A stretch of DNA of 40,772 bases from the NCBI GenBank assembly GCA_944346655.1, contig CALVMP010000006.1:1-40772 (forward strand). Direction: 5' to 3'. The translations under genes and the position numbers were made by a program. Source of the DNA: an uncultured Clostridia bacterium (GTDB lineage: Bacteria; Bacillota; Clostridia; Christensenellales; Borkfalkiaceae). The notes below the pieces were generated by a model, which searched no databases, was not told the DNA's origin, and worked only from the letters and a program-made list of their open reading frames with translations. Below, in pieces: positions 15,807-23,091 of this stretch (position 1 is the stretch's first letter; every line of letters begins with the position of its first letter).

Positions 15807-17243
15807 ATGGCTTACAAGACCAGGGAATGGCGCAACTCCATGCGCGTCACAGTCGACTACAATTACATGATGTCCAAAACGCTCGGCGATAAGGGCATAA
15901 CCGACGGACAGCTCAAGGCGATAAAGGGAAAGGCGGAGGAGGCTTTCAACTATGTAAAGGCAAACCGCGGCAGGGACGACCTCTTTATGGGTTGGACCGA
16001 ACTTCCCTACAACCAGGACGAAATCGTTGCAGATATCTTAGCCACTGCAAAGCAGATAAGAAAGAAGTTCAAATACTTCGTCGTTTTGGGCATCGGTGGC
16101 TCGGCGCTCGGACCCATAATGGCGTTCAACGCGCTTTGCCACCTGCACTACAACGAACTGCCCCCCTCAAAGCGCAAGGGTCCCAAGTTCTACGTTGAGG
16201 ACAACGTCGACCCCGTCCGCATGGCGGCTCTTCTGGACGTAATAGAACCCGAAAAGACCTGCTTCAACGTCATCTCCAAATCGGGCGCCACTTCGGAGAC
16301 CATGACCCAGTACCTCATCATCTCCGATATCTTAAAAAATAAGGGTGTCGACATCGCCGAAAACATGGTGTTCACCACCGACGCCGCCCGCGGCAACCTC
16401 TTAAAGATTGATGCAACCTTCGGCGGCAAAATCAAAAAGTACGTTCTCCCCGACGGCGTCGGCGGCAGGTTCTCCGAACTCTGCCCCGTGGGCTTGCTGC
16501 CAGCAGCCGTCCTCGGCATAGACATTAAGGGCATGCTCGCAGGCGCGGCCTACATGGATAGCCTGTGCTCCAAGCCCTCAATCTCCAAAAACCCCGCCCT
16601 CGCCTGCGCGGCGTTGCAGTACATAACCATGAAGGACGGCAAAAATATCAACGTTCTCATGCCCTATTCCGATAACTTAAAGCTAATGGCTGACTGGTAC
16701 TGCCAGCTCTGGGCGGAATCCCTCGGCAAAGCCGTTGACTACGACGGAAACGTCGTCAACGCGGGCACCACCCCCGTAAAGTCCCTCGGCGTAACCGACC
16801 AGCACTCCCAGGTCCAGCTCTATATCGAAGGTCCCTACGACAAGGTAATCACCTTCATTTCTGTCGGCGAGTACGCAACGCGCATGCCCATTCCCCACGG
16901 CTGCGAGGACATCCCCGACGTCGGCTTCCTCGGCGGCCACACCATGCAGGAACTCATTCAGGCAGAAAACAAAGCCACGGCTTACGCTTTAGCCATGGCA
17001 GGCAGAATGAACTACACCATAAACCTGCCCATGGTCAACGCCTTCACATTGGGTCAGCTCATGTATCTTTTGGAGCTCCAGACGGCTTATACGGGCGCCA
17101 TGCTCAACATAAACACCTTCAATCAGCCGGGCGTAGAAAACGGCAAAAAGGCGACCTTTGCCCTGCTCGGCAAGGCGGGCTATGAGGAGAAGAAGAGGGA
17201 GATCGACTCGGCTCCCGCCTCCGAAGATAAGTATATCGTCTGA
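15807..17243 (+). CDS. pgi: glucose-6-phosphate isomerase
   Basis: Interconverts glucose 6-phosphate and fructose 6-phosphate. The SIS-fold landmarks are intact: FVVLGIGGSALGP, SKSGATSETMTQY (phosphate loop), VGGRFSELCPVG, the long DQHSQVQLYIEGP segment with catalytic residues, and FNQPGVENGKK near the end with the final catalytic lysine region. I chose the second ATG of an ATGATG pair, which gives 478 residues and places a GGAGG ribosome site six bases upstream; an upstream ATG at 15774 lacks such a site. A consensus promoter precedes it. The stop overlaps the start of the next gene by one base, so the DUF3267 gene is co-translated. Confidence 0.97.
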   Translation: MAYKTREWRNSMRVTVDYNYMMSKTLGDKGITDGQLKAIKGKAEEAFNYVKANRGRDDLFMGWTELPYNQDEIVADILATAKQIRKKFKYFVVLGIGGSALGPIMAFNALCHLHYNELPPSKRKGPKFYVEDNVDPVRMAALLDVIEPEKTCFNVISKSGATSETMTQYLIISDILKNKGVDIAENMVFTTDAARGNLLKIDATFGGKIKKYVLPDGVGGRFSELCPVGLLPAAVLGIDIKGMLAGAAYMDSLCSKPSISKNPALACAALQYITMKDGKNINVLMPYSDNLKLMADWYCQLWAESLGKAVDYDGNVVNAGTTPVKSLGVTDQHSQVQLYIEGPYDKVITFISVGEYATRMPIPHGCEDIPDVGFLGGHTMQELIQAENKATAYALAMAGRMNYTINLPMVNAFTLGQLMYLLELQTAYTGAMLNINTFNQPGVENGKKATFALLGKAGYEEKKREIDSAPASEDKYIV

Positions 17244-17857
17244 TGAAAGCGGACAACTTCTTCGAAGAGCTGCCGCAGGGATACAGAGAGGCTTATCACA
17301 TAAACGCAAAGTCGGCTAAGTGGGGTGTAATTTTCACTCTCGGCTCGCTTTTAATGGCTCTTGCCGTCATTCTTCCCTGTCTTTTAGCCGTCGACATTGT
17401 CGGCGCGGCTTCGTCGGACAGCTTAGCAACCCTCATAGCCCTGATTGTGCTCTGCGTCTGCATGATTGCCTACATTGTCTTGCACGAACTCGTGCACGGC
17501 GCGGCATATAAGGCGCTCACGGGCGCAAAGCTGACCTTCGGCATAACTCTCACCGTCGCATTCTGCGGCGTGCCGGATATCTATGTCACCCGCAAAACGG
17601 CTTTAATTGCCCTGCTTGCGCCGTTCACGCTGTTCAGCATAATTTTCGGCGCGCTTGCGGTCTGGCTGTATTTTGTAAATGCCGTTTACTACGCCGTCGT
17701 CATAGTTCTTATCGGATTGCACTTCGGCGGCTGTATAGGCGATTTATTCACGGCAATATTGCTCTTCGCCAAATACAGGGATAAGCGCCTTTTAATGCGC
17801 GATACGGGTCCCGAACAGTTCTTCTATCTCCCCGGGGAAGGGGACGCCGTAAAATAG
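17243..17857 (+). CDS. DUF3267 family putative membrane zinc metalloprotease
   Basis: 204 residues with about five hydrophobic segments. HELVH (81-85) at the end of a transmembrane helix (HExxH zinc motif), the following ALTGAKLTFGITL, and HFGGCIGDLFTAI with a conserved GD late in the protein match the DUF3267 putative zincin family. The zinc site lies at or in the membrane, as in site-2-type proteases. The substrate is unknown. Start and pgi stop overlap by one base, and the gene is followed by a perfect 28-base palindrome. The link with pgi looks positional rather than functional. Confidence 0.82.
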   Translation: MKADNFFEELPQGYREAYHINAKSAKWGVIFTLGSLLMALAVILPCLLAVDIVGAASSDSLATLIALIVLCVCMIAYIVLHELVHGAAYKALTGAKLTFGITLTVAFCGVPDIYVTRKTALIALLAPFTLFSIIFGALAVWLYFVNAVYYAVVIVLIGLHFGGCIGDLFTAILLFAKYRDKRLLMRDTGPEQFFYLPGEGDAVK

Positions 17858-17870
17858 ACACAAAATTATG

Positions 17871-17898
17871 CGGGGCGGGCGCGTACGCGCCCGCCCCG
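17871..17898. terminator. 28-base perfect GC palindrome, probable RNA hairpin
   Basis: The sequence is identical to its reverse complement over all 28 bases and would form a stem of about 12 bp with a four-base loop. It is followed by ATATAATTAT rather than a U-run, so it may be an imperfect terminator or a processing and stability element between two same-strand genes. Confidence 0.55.
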
Positions 17899-17928
17899 AT
17901 ATAATTATAATAAGGCAGGATATTAAAA

Positions 17929-18939
17929 ATGGATTGGTATTGGATTTTAGTAATCGCGATAATAGCGACGATAGCCATTGTGCTTATCGTGCTGTTCGCG
18001 CTCGCGCTCTACGCCCACAGGCTCGTGTTCGGCAGGCGCATGAACCGTAACGTCAATTTAAAATATTTCGAACCATCCGACTTCGGGCTAAACGTGCGCA
18101 GGCTTGAAGTTACCTTCGATAAAACTCCCCTGTATGCCGCCGTTTACACCGACCGCCCCGCCGAAAACTGCGCCAAGGTCGTTCTCTTCTGCCACGGTCT
18201 GGGCGCGGGACACGCGCCGTATATGACCGAAATTGCTAAGCTTGCCTCCTACGGCTATGCGGTAGTCGCCTACGACAGCATCGGTTGCGGACTTTCGCAG
18301 GGCAAAAACACACGCGGTTTTTATGCAAACGTTCAGTGCGCCACCGCCGCATATATCGCGGTAAAGAGAGATGAAGAGCTGTGCGCGAAGCCCGTTCACC
18401 TCTTCGGGCACAGCTGGGGCGCCTATACCGCGCTCTGCCTCACAAAAATTGCCGCCGTCCGCTCTGTCGTCGCGCTTTCGGGTTTCAACTCCCCCGCAAA
18501 GGCGCTCGCCGACAGCGCCGCTCCCGTCATGGGCAGAGCCATGGCAACGCTGTGCCGCCCCATGTGGTGGTTGATTAACTTTTTTAAGTTCGGTCCCAAT
18601 GGCAACGCCAATGCTTCAAAGGCAATCGAGGGGGTGGAGGTTCCCGCATTCCTCGCCTACGGGCAGAGGGATAAAACCATTGCCTCAGACAATACCCCCG
18701 CAAACACCGCCCGCGGAGTGTTCATTCAGTCGCAGGTCTACGTCGATAAGGGGCACAACGTGTACAACACCGTCCGCGCCCAAAAGCTTGTGGACGAGCT
18801 CAACGCTGCGCTCTCGCCCTCGCGCTTTTCATCTCCCGCGGCAAAAAAAGCATATTTTGAAAAATTCGATTTCGCCGCCGCCACCGAGGAGGACGAAAAC
18901 GTCATGAACGCCATAAGGTTCTTTATCGACAGCCATTGA
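17929..18939 (+). CDS. membrane-anchored alpha/beta hydrolase
   Basis: 336 residues. A single N-terminal transmembrane helix (residues 4-30) precedes an alpha/beta-hydrolase domain: CHGLGAG (89-95) oxyanion loop, AYDSIGCGLSQGK, the nucleophile elbow GHSWG (160-164, Ser162), AYGQRDKTIA with Asp248 and DKGHNVYNT with His276, a complete catalytic triad. It resembles the bacterial hydrolases annotated as lysophospholipase or serine aminopeptidase S33-like; the substrate cannot be decided. The domain should be outside or cytoplasmic depending on the anchor; the basic residues just after the helix (HRLVFGRRMNR) favour a cytoplasmic domain. An AAGG site lies upstream, and a bidirectional terminator follows. 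Confidence 0.85.
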   Translation: MDWYWILVIAIIATIAIVLIVLFALALYAHRLVFGRRMNRNVNLKYFEPSDFGLNVRRLEVTFDKTPLYAAVYTDRPAENCAKVVLFCHGLGAGHAPYMTEIAKLASYGYAVVAYDSIGCGLSQGKNTRGFYANVQCATAAYIAVKRDEELCAKPVHLFGHSWGAYTALCLTKIAAVRSVVALSGFNSPAKALADSAAPVMGRAMATLCRPMWWLINFFKFGPNGNANASKAIEGVEVPAFLAYGQRDKTIASDNTPANTARGVFIQSQVYVDKGHNVYNTVRAQKLVDELNAALSPSRFSSPAAKKAYFEKFDFAAATEEDENVMNAIRFFIDSH

Positions 18940-18961
18940 GCCCCTGCTCTCTACACTGTAA

Positions 18962-18996
18962 AAACAATCGCCTCCTTTTGAAAGGCGATTGTTTTT
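18962..18996. terminator. bidirectional terminator between convergent genes
   Basis: A perfect 12-bp stem (18962-18973 with 18983-18994), nine-base loop, flanked by A-run and T-run. It serves the hydrolase gene on the plus strand and the phosphatase gene on the minus strand. Confidence 0.92.
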
Positions 18997-19484
18997 TAAT
19001 GTTTTATGTCGTATGCAAGAGTGCCCGCGTGCTTTTTTACAATGTAATCCAAAAGCCCTTCGCACGACTTGTAAATGTCGTCGTACGCCCTCTTAAAGTC
19101 GCGGGTGTAGTAGGGGTCGGATATGTCCGTCTGCATATGTCCGAACTGCCCGAGCTTAAAAATTTTATCGCCGTACTGCCCGCCCGTCAGCCGCACTATA
19201 TCTCTGAGGTTCATGTCGTCCATAACGAGCACGTAGTCCGAATTTTTAATGTCGGAAAGTTTAACGGGGGCAGAGCGGTGGGCAAAGCCTTCAATGCCGT
19301 GCGCCTTCAGCTCGCGCTGCGCGGGCGGGTAAACGGGGTTGCCCTCCTCGTAGTCCGAGGTCGCAAAGGACAATACATCGAACGATGAGGAAATACCCCT
19401 GTCTTTTACGAGTTTTTTGAATATCGCCTCCGCCATGGGCGAGCGGCATATATTGCCGAGGCAGATAAATGATACTGTAATCAT
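18996..19484 (-). CDS. low-molecular-weight protein-tyrosine phosphatase
   Basis: 162 residues with the active-site loop CLGNICRS (C8 nucleophile, R14) at the N-terminus and the general-acid aspartate in SDPYYTRDF (D123), exactly the architecture of LMW-PTPs. RSAPVKLSDI and DYVLVMDDMNLRDI are further family signatures. It could act on protein tyrosine or arginine phosphate; no partner kinase lies nearby. The gene begins two bases after the LOG-family gene and is co-transcribed with it. Confidence 0.93.
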   Translation of the reverse strand: MITVSFICLGNICRSPMAEAIFKKLVKDRGISSSFDVLSFATSDYEEGNPVYPPAQRELKAHGIEGFAHRSAPVKLSDIKNSDYVLVMDDMNLRDIVRLTGGQYGDKIFKLGQFGHMQTDISDPYYTRDFKRAYDDIYKSCEGLLDYIVKKHAGTLAYDIKH

Positions 19485-19486
19485 GC

Positions 19487-20071
19487 TCAGTCGCCCAGCT
19501 TGAGTTTCTGCCAGGGCGTGCCGTCGGGGCGGTAGTTCTGAACGTAATTTATAACGTCGTCCATGTTGTCGTAGTTCTCATATAGGTGGCGGCACTTCTC
19601 GGTTATAAACTTTCTCTTGTACGCCGTCTCCATAAAAATCTCCATGCCGTCGTAATAGCCGTCTATATCAAAAATTACAATGCCCTTGTCGTGGCGGTTG
19701 AGCTGCTTTAAGGTAAGTACTTCAAAGAGCTCCTCAAACGTGCCTATGCCGCCGGGCACGACGACGAAGATGTCCGCTTCGTCCTCCATAATCGCTTTGC
19801 GCTCGCGCATGGTTTCGGTATAGGTTATCTCGTCGCAGCCCTCGTAAAGCTGTTCTATGCCGTTGTCGCGGAAGAAGGAGGGGACCACGCCGTGAATGTG
19901 ACCTCCGCCCCGTTTAAAGCCTCTTGCGGCAGCGCCCATAAGCCCGGTGCCGCCCGCGCCGAACACAAGGCTGTGCCCGAGCTTTGCCAGTTTTTCGCCC
20001 AGCTCCTCAACCTTTTCAATATAAATTTTGTCGATGTGTGCGCTCGAAGCGCCGAATACGCATATTTTCAT
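19487..20071 (-). CDS. LOG family (TIGR00730) Rossmann-fold protein
   Basis: About 194 residues: MKICVFGASS opening, GAGGTGLMGAAARG, the MRERKAIM helix (88-95) and PGGIGTFEE (106-114), the paired motifs of LOG proteins. Family members hydrolyse nucleotide monophosphates to bases, releasing cytokinin-like bases in some species; the bacterial physiological role is mostly unclear. I chose the ATG at 20071 because MKICVFGASS is the family start and a GGAACGGGG purine tract precedes it; a GTG at 20113 would add 14 atypical residues lying almost at the promoter. A strong promoter lies upstream and the phosphatase gene follows directly. Confidence 0.88.
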   Translation of the reverse strand: MKICVFGASSAHIDKIYIEKVEELGEKLAKLGHSLVFGAGGTGLMGAAARGFKRGGGHIHGVVPSFFRDNGIEQLYEGCDEITYTETMRERKAIMEDEADIFVVVPGGIGTFEELFEVLTLKQLNRHDKGIVIFDIDGYYDGMEIFMETAYKRKFITEKCRHLYENYDNMDDVINYVQNYRPDGTPWQKLKLGD

Positions 20072-20120
20072 GAATCCCCGTTCCTTCAGGTAAATTTGTC
20101 GGTAAAAAACCACTATATAT

Positions 20121-20149
20121 AATATACCTTAAAGCATAAAAAATGTCAA
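20121..20149 (-). promoter_or_regulatory. sigma-A promoter of the LOG-phosphatase pair
   Basis: On the minus strand TTGACA (20144-20149), 17 bases, TATATT (20121-20126). It follows directly on the degV terminator, so the pair has its own transcription unit. Confidence 0.8.
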
Positions 20150-20151
20150 CC

Positions 20152-20181
20152 CCAAAAAAAGGGAACGGCTCCGCCGTCCCC
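20152..20181 (-). terminator. intrinsic terminator of the minus-strand degV gene
   Basis: On the minus strand GGGGACGGC, GGA loop, GCCGTTCCC, then seven T. One G-U pair in a nine-bp stem. Confidence 0.88.
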
Positions 20182-20197
20182 GTATAATATGCACAAT

Positions 20198-21142
20198 TTA
20201 ATTATCCTTTTTGAATTTGGAAGCTATCGTCTTTATTACAGAGCTCTTTTTCTTTGCCTTTTCCTTGCTTCTGTCGTCGCCGAGGAAGAAGAGAGCCACC
20301 GTGCCGGGTCCGACGTGCGAACCCGTGCATATGTCGTAGACCTCGATAATTATGTCGTTTGCGCCCTTTTCCCTTATCATGTCGGCAAGCGCGTTTGCGT
20401 CCTCCTCGCAGTCGGCATGGCAGATGGAAACGGTCTGCCCCGAGGGGTTGACGACTTCTTCGGCAAAAAGCTCCGCAAGCCTTGCAAGCGCCTTCTTTCT
20501 GCCGCGCACAGTCTCCTTCATCTCAATCGTGCCGACGCCGCCTGCAATCAGTATTGGTTTAATGTTCAAAAGCGTTCCCGCAATCGCCTTGGTCGAAGAT
20601 ATCCTGCCGCCCTTTCTCAAATACTTTAAATCGCTGACCGTGAACACGGAGTGCATGTTGAGTTTGTTGTCCTCAAGCCACTTCGTAACCTCTTCGAAGC
20701 TCTTGCCTTCCTCTCTCATGCGGGCGGCGTACAGCCCGAACAATCCCTCGCCCATGGAGGCGTTGAAGGCGTCGAAAACGTGCACTTTCCTTTCGGGGAA
20801 GAGCTTCATCGCCTCGTCGGCGGCTTCCCGGGCCTGCTTGTTCGTTCCCGAAATGCCCGAAGATATCGTAGTTATAATAACGTCCCTGCCCGCTTCGAGC
20901 GAGGGGGTAATTTCCTCCAGAAAGCGCTGTGAGTTTATGAGCGAGGTGGAGGTCTCGCAGCCAGCCCTCATGGCGTTGTAGAATTGAATAGCAACGTCGC
21001 GGCTGGGCGTACCCTTTTTGTAGCATGCCGTTTCAACCCCGTCGATATTGCACATGAACGAAACTACGTTTATGCCGTATTTTTCCACAATCTCGTCGGG
21101 TATGTTCGCCCCCGAGTCGACATAGATGTCAAATGTATTCAT
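20198..21142 (-). CDS. DegV family fatty-acid-binding protein
   Basis: 314 residues. DegV/FakB-like proteins bind a fatty acid, which FakA phosphorylates for phospholipid synthesis. The N-terminal domain has DIYVDSGANIP, ETSTSLI (fatty-acid carboxylate-binding Thr/Ser region, about 63-69) and ITTISSGISGTNKQA; the C-terminal half has VSDLKYLRKGGRISSTKA, NIKPILI and GSHVGPGTVALFF, all characteristic. A basic 25-residue tail (KEKAKKKSSVIKTIASKFKK) extends beyond the usual domain and could contact membrane. AAAGGAG lies before the ATG. A second degV-type gene is at 22120, and no fakA is in the window. Confidence 0.9.
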   Translation of the reverse strand: MNTFDIYVDSGANIPDEIVEKYGINVVSFMCNIDGVETACYKKGTPSRDVAIQFYNAMRAGCETSTSLINSQRFLEEITPSLEAGRDVIITTISSGISGTNKQAREAADEAMKLFPERKVHVFDAFNASMGEGLFGLYAARMREEGKSFEEVTKWLEDNKLNMHSVFTVSDLKYLRKGGRISSTKAIAGTLLNIKPILIAGGVGTIEMKETVRGRKKALARLAELFAEEVVNPSGQTVSICHADCEEDANALADMIREKGANDIIIEVYDICTGSHVGPGTVALFFLGDDRSKEKAKKKSSVIKTIASKFKKDN

Positions 21143-21348
21143 TGCATCTCCTTTTTGTTTTCAGGCAACTAACTTCCGCAGCATTGCGCACCGCGGCTTG
21201 CCCGTATTTTAAAGACTGCGCCCTGTTTACAAAAATCCCGCGCCTCTTTTATATAGATAAGTATATTCCAACCCTTTAAAAATTTCAATTTTTCTTGCCG
21301 CGCTTCCGCTCTATTTTTGCTTAAATTCTCTCAACAAACAGCAAAATT

Positions 21349-21390
21349 AACTCTACTGTAAAAAATTCACACTCTACTCACAGTAGAGTT
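21349..21390. promoter_or_regulatory. nested palindrome, likely operator of the HTH membrane regulator
   Basis: An 11-bp perfect inverted repeat, AACTCTACTGT (21349-21359) and ACAGTAGAGTT (21380-21390). A further ACTCTACT copy at 21371-21378 forms a tight palindrome with the right arm. The block ends 11 bases before the -35 box of the regulator gene, the expected place for an autoregulatory operator or activator site. No other gene uses these bases. Confidence 0.65.
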
Positions 21391-21401
21391 GTCCGTATCT
21401 A

Positions 21402-21430
21402 TTGCAATTTTGCCTTTTATGTGGTAAAAT
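21402..21430 (+). promoter_or_regulatory. promoter of the HTH membrane regulator, leaderless arrangement
   Basis: TTGCAA (21402-21407), 17 bases, TAAAAT (21425-21430). The ATG at 21437 lies at the expected transcription start, so the message should have little or no 5' leader. Confidence 0.7.
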
Positions 21431-21436
21431 ATGGGC

Positions 21437-22033
21437 ATGGAAGATTTAAAAGACATAATAGCCGAAAATCTCGTCCGTCTCCGCCAGCAGGCGGGGCTCA
21501 CGCAGCTTAAGCTTGCCGAAATGCTCAACTATTCCGACAAAGCCGTCTCCAAGTGGGAGAGGGGGGAGTCCGTTCCCGACCTCCGCGTGCTCATACGCCT
21601 TGCGGAAATTTACCACATCAAGGTGGACGACATAATAACCAAACAGCCTGAAGGCGCCGTAAAGCCCAAAATCAACCTCGGCAAAAAACGGCTTTTAATA
21701 GTGCTTCTTTCAGTGGGGCTCGTGTGGTTTATCGCCACGGGCGTGTTCGCCGTCGTGTACTTTACGCCTTCAAACGAACAGTTTGCGTGGCTCACATACG
21801 TCGTCGCGCCCCTCGCAAGCGCAATACTTCTCACCGTCTTTTCGGCAATCTGGGGCACAAAACTCACAAATGCCATTTCGTGCACGCTCATTCTTTGGTC
21901 CGCCGTCGCCATATTCCATGTCTTTTTCGCCGTGTTCGCGCCCGCAATCGACAAGTGGTGGCTCTTCTACGTAGTGGCTGCGCCCTTCCAGATTTTAATT
22001 ATCTTCTGGTTCTTTTTCCGCAAGGTCAAATAA
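21437..22033 (+). CDS. HTH (XRE) transcriptional regulator with C-terminal membrane domain
   Basis: Residues 1-65 are an XRE helix-turn-helix of the kind common in Clostridia: LVRLRQQAGLTQLKLAEMLN, YSDKAVSKWERGESVPDLRV, LAEIYHIKVDDII. After a short basic linker four hydrophobic helices follow (about residues 77-98, 108-128, 136-157 and 164-192). Such proteins bind DNA while anchored in the membrane and may sense envelope state; the signal is unknown. I chose the ATG at 21437, not 21431, because the -10 box ends at 21430 and the upstream ATG would fall outside the transcript. No ribosome-binding site is visible, consistent with leaderless translation. A palindromic operator lies upstream. Confidence 0.87.
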   Translation: MEDLKDIIAENLVRLRQQAGLTQLKLAEMLNYSDKAVSKWERGESVPDLRVLIRLAEIYHIKVDDIITKQPEGAVKPKINLGKKRLLIVLLSVGLVWFIATGVFAVVYFTPSNEQFAWLTYVVAPLASAILLTVFSAIWGTKLTNAISCTLILWSAVAIFHVFFAVFAPAIDKWWLFYVVAAPFQILIIFWFFFRKVK

Positions 22034-22037
22034 AATG

Positions 22038-22066
22038 TTGCAATTTCCGACAGAAAGAGTTATAAT
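22038..22066 (+). promoter_or_regulatory. promoter of the second degV gene
   Basis: TTGCAA (22038-22043), 17 bases, TATAAT (22061-22066). It begins just after the regulator stop codon; AAGGAG precedes the degV start at 22120. Confidence 0.8.
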
Positions 22067-22119
22067 GTATAAAAAGCAATAAAAGCCATACTTTTTGTCA
22101 GATAACAAGGAGAGAGCAT

Positions 22120-22983
22120 ATGTACAAATTATTTTGCGACAGCAACTGCGAGTTGTGGTATAAAACGGTTGAGGAGCTCGGGCTGGAAGTCATCCGCATG
22201 CCCTACACTTTAAACGGCAGGGAATATTTTTACGATATGGGTAAAGAGACCGACTTCGAAGGCTTCTTTGCCGCCATGCGCGGCGGGGCCGTACCCAAGA
22301 CGAGCGCTCTGAACGAATACGCCTATACCGAATATTTCGAGCCCGTCCTCGCCTCCGGTCAGGATATATTCTACATAACCTTCTCCCATCAGATGAGCGC
22401 GACCTTCAACGCCATGAACTCTGCCATCGCCGCTTTAAAGGAAAAATATCCCGAACGCGAGGTGCGCACCGTAGACACAAAAACCATCTCGCTCGGCGCG
22501 GGCTTTATCGTATACTATGCCGCTTTGAAATATAAAGAGGGCGCCACCATGGACGAGCTCGAAGCTTACGTGAACGAACTTGTTCCCCACACCGCAACCT
22601 ACTTCGCCGTAGAGGATTTAACCTATCTATACCGCGGCGGAAGGGTATCGGGCGTTTCGAAGGTTTTCGGCAATCTTCTCGGCATTAAGCCCATACTATG
22701 CTTTAACGACGAAGGCAAAATTGTAAATATCGAAAAGCAGAAGGGCACCAAAAAAGCTCTTGCCGCGCTCCGCGGGTATCTGAACGCCAAATGCTCCGAG
22801 CTCGATAAATACAAGGTGTTCGTCCTTCAGGCGGACTGCAGGCAGGCGTGCGAACAGTTCGTCGCGGGAATAAAGGAAGATCATCCCGAAGCGGATATAG
22901 TCGTTCAGCCCGTCGGTCCCGTCATAGGTTCCCACTGCGGACCCGGCACCATAGGGCTCATATTCCATGCCAAGGAAAGGTAA
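22120..22983 (+). CDS. DegV family protein (second copy)
   Basis: 287 residues with the same fold as the gene at 20198 but clearly divergent from it: DSNCELWYKTVEELG, VPKTSALNEYAY (ligand pocket region), ITFSHQMSATFNA, the signature FAVEDLTYLYRGGRVSGVSK, LLGIKPILCFNDEGK and GPVIGSHCGPGTIGLIF. It presumably binds a fatty acid for a FakA-like kinase, perhaps with different chain specificity from the first copy. It has its own promoter, an AAGGAG site and a strong terminator, so it is a single-gene unit. Two DegV genes within 2 kb on opposite strands suggest an old duplication. Confidence 0.9.
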   Translation: MYKLFCDSNCELWYKTVEELGLEVIRMPYTLNGREYFYDMGKETDFEGFFAAMRGGAVPKTSALNEYAYTEYFEPVLASGQDIFYITFSHQMSATFNAMNSAIAALKEKYPEREVRTVDTKTISLGAGFIVYYAALKYKEGATMDELEAYVNELVPHTATYFAVEDLTYLYRGGRVSGVSKVFGNLLGIKPILCFNDEGKIVNIEKQKGTKKALAALRGYLNAKCSELDKYKVFVLQADCRQACEQFVAGIKEDHPEADIVVQPVGPVIGSHCGPGTIGLIFHAKER

Positions 22984-22996
22984 ATTTTCCCGTCAG

Positions 22997-23024
22997 TGCG
23001 CGGCTCTGTCCGCGCATTTTTTTT
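22997..23024 (+). terminator. intrinsic terminator of the second degV gene
   Basis: TGCGCGG stem (22997-23003), CTCTGT loop, CCGCGCA (23010-23016) and eight T. Confidence 0.93.
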
Positions 23025-23055
23025 GCGCTTCGCACAGGTGTTTTGCACAAATAGT

Positions 23056-23083
23056 TTGACTTTGTATTTTGGTTTGATATAAT
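23056..23083 (+). promoter_or_regulatory. promoter of the thrE-type gene, leaderless arrangement
   Basis: TTGACT (23056-23061), 16 bases, TATAAT (23078-23083). The ATG at 23092 lies eight bases after the -10 box, leaving no room for a ribosome-binding site. Confidence 0.75.
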
Positions 23084-23091
23084 ATTTTTGT

